Shown here one piece after another: positions 57,301 to 64,000 of a stretch of 64,000 nt of DNA (positions within the stretch are counted from its first letter, which is position 1; every line of letters begins with the position of its first letter). This stretch comes from Neovahlkampfia damariscottae (lineage: Eukaryota; Heterolobosea; Selenaionea; Neovahlkampfiida; Neovahlkampfiidae): NCBI GenBank assembly GCA_016618085.1, contig JABLTG010000007.1:1-64000 (forward strand). The letters run 5' to 3'. The notes under the pieces were generated by a model. That model made no database searches. It worked only from the letters and a program-made list of their open reading frames with translations, and was not told where the DNA came from. Made by a program: the position numbers and the translations under genes.

Positions 57301-58911
57301 ACCAAGATTTGATCCATTGTAATAATATTCAATAGTTTTTTTATCCATGTCAACACAGGCCCCAATCTTATCATTAACTTTGAATTTAATATTTCCAGCA
57401 TAGGTATAAAATTGAGAATTATTTCTCACTCCTCCATTTCCATATAATCCCTATTTCAAAATAATTAATCAAATATTATTTACATATCCATTTTTAGATG
57501 ATGATAAATATAAATTTGTTGATATTGAAGAATCTACAAAACCAATTTCTAAAAGTGATGGATTCCCAGTTCCATAAATTATTATTTCAAAATAAATTCT
57601 TCCACTTGAAAATGATTGATTTGATATAACAGTTCTTGGTTGACCATCTAATTGTGATTTCATTGTTGCCATTGAAATTGATACACCAGGAGTAGGTTGA
57701 AAAAGCCAATTTTTTGAAACACTTGTTTGTGGTAAACTAACATTTTGAGGTATTTGAGGAATAATTGCATTTGGATTAATTTCAACTTCATCAATTAAAT
57801 CAAATAAAGTAACAGCAAAAGAAAAAGGTGGACTGACTGATGTATAAGCAACTCCTAGGTATTCTCCATTTAAAAAAAAAGAAACATTTTGAGCAAATAA
57901 ATCTGTGTAAACACCTGAAATGATTATAAGTTTTTAAAAATAACTTACCAATAACATCATTAACACCAAATTGTTTTGAATACATCTTGGCAACTGATTG
58001 GTGATAAGTATTTCCATCTGAATAGTATCCCTAAAAAAGTGAACAAAGGAATGAATTTACCCATCCGTATGCACAACTAGAAAGTAAAATTAATTTTTTC
58101 CGTATCTTACTGAGATAAGAAACTTTTTTTGTTTGTCAAGACAGTAGGATCTGAAATGCCAATCATGATATTTGACAAGTTAACAGTGTTCAAAATTTTG
58201 ACTTCACTACAACAACATTAAAAAGAAAAAAAAATGTACAAATAGTGAACACCTGTAGAAAGAGTCTGTTTTGTAAAAAATGTTTCAGCTCCACGTTGTT
58301 GATATTGATTCTTTTTTATCACCAAATTATTTTTTGACATTGTTAAATTTGGATTAGTGATAAAATCATTGATAACTTTTGGAATTGGAAGACCACTTTT
58401 CATAGAAACTTCATCTGAATTTGAAAATAATGTTAAAGCAAATGAGACAGGTCCACTGATACCAGTATAGGCTGTACCTAATTCCATTCCGTTCTTAAAA
58501 AAATCTAATTTTCCAATTGAAAAATCTGCTAAAACACCAATAACATCTCCTTGATTAAATCCTGAACTATAAATCTTTGTGCTGTAATTTCCTGAAACAT
58601 TGCCATCACCTTTGTAACCCCTGTTGTATATAAAAAAAAATATAAAAATTGAATTACCAACCGTAGAGAGAGTCTGAAAGATAAGATTTGGTTTGTTTAA
58701 GTTCTAATTTATCTGAAATTCCAAGCATGATTTTTGAAGGATTTGAAGAATTCACAATCGTGAATTCGGCATAGTGAACACCAGATTGCATAACAAAGTT
58801 TTCAAAAACAGTAACCGGTGTTTGATCATTCTTATTTGTATATTTAGCAGCAAAGTTACTATTTAATAAAGAAATAAAGCCCTGACTGTCTGGTAAAAAG
58901 CCAGTGCTCAT
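48343..58911 (-). CDS. Giant SPRY / discoidin-like / fascin-like / kelch scaffold protein
   Basis: Thirteen exons: 58658-58911, 58240-58620, 58111-58206, 58061-58076, 57949-58030, 57484-57914, 56996-57450, 56868-56963, 56818-56833, 56254-56786, 52106-56221, 50464-52076, 48343-50429; every junction is in frame, giving 3,391 residues. About a dozen SPRY-like modules come first (pattern LSNNNLTAK...GKHYxE...PSxIMVGI...YGWGY...GDxIGV...EFFxNGxxxGxAYTGVSGP). Near residues 1565-1715 is a discoidin-like jelly roll (YPKYGDHSTTWSPK, LNVNVYETYN, YYEVDAVLLVGK). Residues ~2360-2720 are fascin-like beta-trefoils (SGKYLGISSDMTLKIYNDSK). The last ~640 residues hold 12 kelch blades. No signal peptide or membrane segment. 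Likely a cytoskeletal or cortical scaffold, by inference. Confidence 0.85.
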
Positions 58912-58931
58912 CTTTTCGAAACAGAAATGTG

Positions 58932-58936
58932 ATTGG
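58932..58936. promoter_or_regulatory. CCAAT box, giant SPRY-kelch gene
   Basis: ATTGG on the plus strand, 21 bp upstream of the chosen start. It favours the ATG at 58911 over an upstream in-frame non-ATG extension. Confidence 0.5.
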
Positions 58937-59046
58937 TCACCATAGTTCAATCCCATTTGATAAAAATTTCTAGACCGTTGAACCTTCTTGGTTTATTAAA
59001 GAAATGACATTATTTTTTTTTAAATTTCTTTCAAAATATTTTTAAT

Positions 59047-59054
59047 CCAATTGG
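59047..59054. promoter_or_regulatory. Overlapping CCAAT/ATTGG, SANT gene
   Basis: CCAATTGG palindrome, about 20 bp before the SANT-protein ATG. Confidence 0.5.
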
Positions 59055-59072
59055 TCAACTTGTTTTTTATCA

Positions 59073-59870
59073 ATGCTTCACCAAGTTCATGAAACAGATA
59101 AAGTAGCATATGCAACAATTCTGAGGTCTCTATTTTCGAACCCTGAAATGTTAAATTATGATGGAACCATTAATCAAGAGTATTTTATGCCTTCAAAAAA
59201 TATTTTTAACAAAGAGACCCTGGAAACAGTCTTGTGGTCATACCATGAAGACAAAGTTTTAATTGAAGCAATTGAGAAGTTTGGTATTGGAAATTGGTTC
59301 TCTATGATCATTGAATATTTACCAAATTGGTTTTTCTTTTTTCTTATTTACTTTTGGAGGGATTCTTTAGAATTAAAAAAAAGAACATGTGTTTTATTAG
59401 GATTATTGAATGTTGATGATCTTGAAAAATATAAAGATTGGAAAGGAAATGAAAAAGATTTTGAAACGGGTAAATATCAGTTTAACTAATTAATTCATTT
59501 AGAAAAATTAAAAAATGAAAAAGAAAATGAAAAATCATCTAAGAAATCTACCATCACATTTGAAAGAGAAATTTTTGATTTCATTGAACCAGAACCTAAA
59601 AAGGTTGAAAAAATAATAAACAAAAAGTCAAGAAAAAAAAAGAAAAATAGTTTTAAAAAGGTGAAAGATGAAGATGATTATGAAGATGATTATGAAGATT
59701 ATGATGTGGATAATAATGATACTTCTTTTAAAGGTAGAATTTCAAAAGAAGAAAGTGATTTTTATGTTGAAAGAAGAAAATCTAAAAGAATTGCGAAAAA
59801 TGAAATAGAGGGATTTTCAAGAAAAATTGAAAATGATTATGAAGATGATTTTGAAGAGGATTTTGAATAA
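59073..59870 (+). CDS. SANT/Myb-like domain protein, acidic C-terminus
   Basis: Three exons (59073-59329, 59360-59469, 59503-59870), 244 residues. A SANT/Myb-like helix set lies at ~60-105 (WSYHEDKVLIEAIEKFGIGN, WFSMIIEYLPNWDSLELKKR). The remainder is lysine-rich, then strongly acidic (DDYEDDYEDYD; NDYEDDFEEDFE). SANT domains bind DNA or histone tails in transcription and chromatin factors; no specific orthologue is recognised. The first intron is 30 nt, starts GTTTTT and has no stop. Removing it restores a normal third SANT helix. Confidence 0.65.
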
Positions 59871-60006
59871 AACGTTTTTAATTGTCCAATTAGATTGTTT
59901 CTTTGATTACCAAAGTACATAACAAATGGAACATGAATAAAGTTGAAAGACCATTTAAAATAAAAAATAATATTCATTTTACAGATTTCGTTGAATATTA
60001 TAATTT

Positions 60007-60011
60007 ATTGG
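60007..60011. promoter_or_regulatory. CCAAT box (inverted), MAP3K gene
   Basis: ATTGG 29 bp before the MAP3K ATG. The rest of the 170-bp gap 59871-60039 shows nothing else. Confidence 0.45.
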
Positions 60012-60039
60012 ACAACCGAAAAAAACTTCGTTAAACCTA

Positions 60040-61509
<1,470 letters not shown>

Positions 61510-61525
61510 AGAAATAAAACAACAT

Positions 61526-62887
61526 TTAATATCTATTTTCATAAGTACCACCTTGAGTAACATATCTTACCCATTTAATTGCTTGATAACCACTTTTTTC
61601 ATAAATTTTTAAATATCTCACATGTAAACCTGAAGCAGTGAACATTGGAACTTGAAATTGTAATTGAATTGGAGGTTTGCTTTCTGATTTTTTTTCAACA
61701 GTTTGAGCAATTAATTTAACTTCTGCATTTAAAGAATATTCTGAATTTCCAGGGAATTTTTTTACTTTCCAAATGATTGCTGATTTACCAGGTTCATAAG
61801 TTGCTTTTCCAACTGAAACACGAATATCACATTTAGCTGTATTTTTTGGTGTTGGAATGATTACTTGAACATTTTTTCCAAAAAGTCTTTGATTAAAAAC
61901 AGATTTAACTGTAACTTGAACTTCAAGACGTGTTTTTCCTAATTCTCTAACTGTTGGTGAAACAAGACGAAATGGAGGTACAATAGCATTTTGAACACGA
62001 TATTTCATTAATTCAAATTCTCCATCAGGTGGAATAAAACTAATACTTCTTTCATTATCAAAGTTACCTAATTTAACACATTGATGAAATGTAACATCAT
62101 CAATATCAATAGCTTTGTGTTTTTTAGATGATGTACCGGAATCAGTTTGAAGCATAAGTTTATCATTAAGTCCAAATTTACATTCTGGCATTCCAGAAAG
62201 GAAACATTTCATTGCTATTTTTCCAGTTACATCTGCATGTAATATTGTTCCTTTTGAAGACATTAACATATTAACACTTTCAATAACATCAAGAAACACT
62301 TCATTTTTACGATGTTTTATACCAGGTTTTCTCCATGAAACTGTTCCTGTAACACTTTTTAAAACTTCGGATAATTCTTTTGATTTCATTTGTGTTTTGA
62401 GTCCTTTTGTTGTGATAAATGCTTTAAGTACATCAGGTTCTGTATTTTGTGGAAATCCAAAATCGAGCATTTCTTTTTATTTTTTAAAAAAAAAAAAAAA
62501 GTTACCATCTAAAAGTTCATAAATAACAGCAAAGTTTTCTTTGATACTTTCTTCATCAACTTTGTTATTAAAATAAGCTTTGAACACTTCAACAAGTTTG
62601 TGTAAAAGTTCAAAGATCAAAGCTCCATTTGAGTTTTGACGTGTTACGACTAAATAATATAAATCGGATTCTTTGATGTGTAAAAATGAAATATTTCCAA
62701 CATTATTGCATGGTGATCTTTCTGCGAGTTTTGTATTCAAAATTTTTGTTCTGAAAGCAGAAGAAATAGAATGACTAGAAATTTATTTTAAAAACGTCAA
62801 TTCTTACGGATTAATATCTGCACGGTATGATCTAGAAATAAGTACTTTTCCTCTTGGGTTGAGTATTAAAAAACCACTGAGCACCAT
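61526..62887 (-). CDS. AP2M1: AP-2 complex mu subunit
   Basis: Three exons (62808-62887, 62506-62750, 61526-62472), 423 residues (human AP2M1 has 435). The longin N-terminus begins MVLSGFLILNPRGKVLISRS, followed by LYYLVVTRQNSNGALIFELL and LLDEMLDFGFPQN. The mu-homology domain has GTVSWRKPGIKHRKNEVFLD, GMPECKFGLND, DDVTFHQCVKL and ERSISFIPPDGEFELMKYR, ending WVRYVTQGGTYENRY. AP-2 mu binds YxxPhi cargo and PI(4,5)P2 in clathrin endocytosis. Sequence around GIKHRKNEVFLD and the FHQC motif favours AP-2 over AP-1. The first intron is 57 nt, long for this window. Confidence 0.92.
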
Positions 62888-62912
62888 TATTCTCAAGAAA
62901 AAAGTAAAATTG

Positions 62913-62945
62913 ATTGGTTCAAATTTTTTTAGTTGAATTTATTGG
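62913..62945. promoter_or_regulatory. CCAAT boxes, AP-2 mu gene
   Basis: ATTGG at 62913-62917 (26 bp upstream of the AP-2 mu start) and 62941-62945. Confidence 0.5.
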
Positions 62946-63183
62946 TCAAATTTTTTTTGTTTTTTTTGTTTTTTCTATTTTTCTGAACATTGATTTAGTT
63001 ATTTTTCAAATTTGGCTTCACAAAAAATCGGTTAATATTTTTTTAAATCTGAAAAAGGGATAGACAAATCTGTGAGTAATAGTTGTTTGATATCCTTTGA
63101 AGTATTCAGCAGAATGGAGATAATTTCGAACAACAACTGATGATTGTGATGAAAAAAAAGTAGAAAAAAACAATCTCATTGGA

Positions 63184-63216
63184 CCAATTTTCATCCAATC
63201 AGATACATTAACCAAT
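63184..63216 (+). promoter_or_regulatory. Triple CCAAT, SRPBCC gene
   Basis: CCAAT at 63184-63188, 63195-63199 and 63212-63216, the last 17 bp before the ATG. The region 62946-63183 upstream shows no gene. Confidence 0.55.
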
Positions 63217-63232
63217 CTCTGACCTACTTCAC

Positions 63233-63744
63233 ATGATGGACACTTTATTCAGTCCTAGACATGCAGCAAAGCTTTCCATCACAAATACTATCACGATAAA
63301 TCAACCTTTAGATACAGTAAGATTTTTTTGTTGTAATTTTTTTTTTTTTTTAGGTTTGGTCCAAATTTTCTGACCTTTCTGTGGCAACACAAATTATGAT
63401 TCCTGATGCCAAAGTGTCTGGAAGTGGAGAGAAAGATAAAATGGCTGTTGAAGTTGTGCTAACAGATCAAGAAACTTTTAAACTCAAAGTTTTTGACTTG
63501 AATGAAAAAAAGAACAAACTCTCATATATAGTCGTTGGAGAACATTACATGTTTTCAACTTATAAGTGTACAATTTCTTTAGTCGTAAAAAAAAATTATT
63601 GTTAAAATTTAGGGTGATGATGACAAACAAACAAGTTTAACTGTAAAAGAGATCGGTAATTATAAAGGTGGTACATATTCTGAAGATTATGCGGACACTG
63701 CAAAAAAAAGAATAGCATTGATTCAAAAATATTATGAGAGTTAA
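63233..63744 (+). CDS. SRPBCC (Bet v1/START-like) protein
   Basis: Three exons (63233-63316, 63354-63581, 63613-63744), 147 residues, the usual length for a single SRPBCC domain. It has the entry ITINQPLDTVWSKFSDL, central strands (MAVEVVLTDQETFKLKVFDL; LSYIVVGEHYMFSTYKCTI) and a C-terminal helix (YADTAKKRIALIQKYYES). This fold makes a ligand-binding cavity used by Bet v1, polyketide cyclase and START-like proteins; the ligand cannot be told. The second intron starts GTCGTA. Two ATGs sit side by side; the first was taken. Confidence 0.72.
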
Positions 63745-63801
63745 AAAATTTTGATTTTTTTTAGTTAAAAATTTTGTTTATTTTATTATAATTTGGATCT
63801 T

Positions 63802-64000
63802 TTAATGATAAGAAGATTTCCATCTTTCAAGAGTTAAATCAAAATTAAATTCTGGAAAAAAAAATTCCTCATATTGAATATTTTTTAAATATTTGAAGAA
63901 ATTTTCAATCTTGAAGGTTCATTATTTTACCAAATCCAAAACTGCATTTCTAAAATTTTTGATTGGCGAAATGAGAAAGTATCTTTTCTGTAGTCCAATA
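63802..64000 (-). CDS. Partial gene at right edge (C-terminus only)
   Basis: On the minus strand the frame from 63909 to 63802 reads IENFFKYLKNIQYEEFFF...FDLTLERWKSSYH and stops. It joins upstream sequence (63931-64000, ...FRNAVLDL) if a 21-nt GT...AG segment (63910-63930) is an intron, shorter than any other here. The gene would continue beyond the window. An alternative is a short gene starting near 63950 after the CCAAT box at ~63963, but its frame does not join. Identity unknown. Confidence 0.4.

Overview
The window is the left end of a nuclear chromosome from an AT-rich unicellular eukaryote. It opens with C-strand telomeric repeats (CCCAAA, i.e. TTTGGG on the G strand) that degenerate inward over about 240 bp. 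A subtelomeric stretch follows with little intact coding and a tRNA-Phe, and from about 1.75 kb the window is almost solid genes. I reconstructed about 33 protein genes by following reading frames across introns. The introns are tiny (mostly 28-45 nt, GT...AG, AT-rich) and very frequent. The code reads as standard: TAA is used almost everywhere, TGA in a few genes, and TAG never as a terminal stop. Two mitochondrial large-subunit ribosomal proteins (mL38, uL29m) and a TatA/TatB-like protein imply a mitochondrion with its own translation. The species is not identifiable from sequence alone. A heterolobosean- or amoebozoan-type heterotroph would fit the cytoskeletal genes, but that is inference.

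Layout. 0-1.6 kb: telomere, decayed subtelomere, tRNA-Phe. 1.75-11 kb: mL38, VPS39, threonyl-tRNA synthetase, a p62/NBR1-like autophagy receptor, a small membrane protein, a TatA/B-like protein. 11-19 kb: nucleostemin-family GTPase, a SET1-type methyltransferase, uL29m, a PX-RasGEF. 19-28.8 kb: DUF3592-like protein, RRM protein, coronin-gelsolin-villin headpiece protein, RPAC1, U1A/U2B'', DPH3, Rpn9. 28.8-40.4 kb: polycystin-2-like channel, two tail-to-tail paralogous CaMKK-like kinases, a coiled-coil/UVR-motif protein, ribosomal protein uL3. 40.6-48.3 kb: BRCT protein, kelch protein, small coiled-coil protein, a gene-poor decayed patch (44.3-45.6 kb), MORN protein, acyl-CoA synthetase. 48.3-58.9 kb: one giant gene for a ~3,391-residue SPRY/discoidin-like/fascin-like/kelch protein. 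59-64 kb: SANT-domain protein, MAP3K, AP-2 mu subunit, SRPBCC protein, and a partial gene running off the edge.

Gene organisation is extremely compact. Convergent neighbours have stop codons 2-8 bp apart, and tandem genes can be 35 bp apart. Nearly every start codon has a CCAAT box (either orientation, often extended to CCAATCAAAT) within roughly 15-90 bp, which looks like the core promoter of this genome. Splicing is pushed to extremes: coding exons of 3, 11, 14 and 16 nt, a start codon split by an intron (uL3), an exon whose coding part is just ATG (VPS39), and several introns with lengths divisible by three and no stop.

The genes are mostly housekeeping (translation, transcription, splicing, proteasome, endosomal trafficking, signalling). 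The most unusual products are the giant SPRY-kelch protein, the SET1 protein with RS and CCCH regions, the coronin-gelsolin protein with a membrane hairpin, the TatA/B-like protein, and the acyl-CoA synthetase with an altered nucleotide-binding motif.
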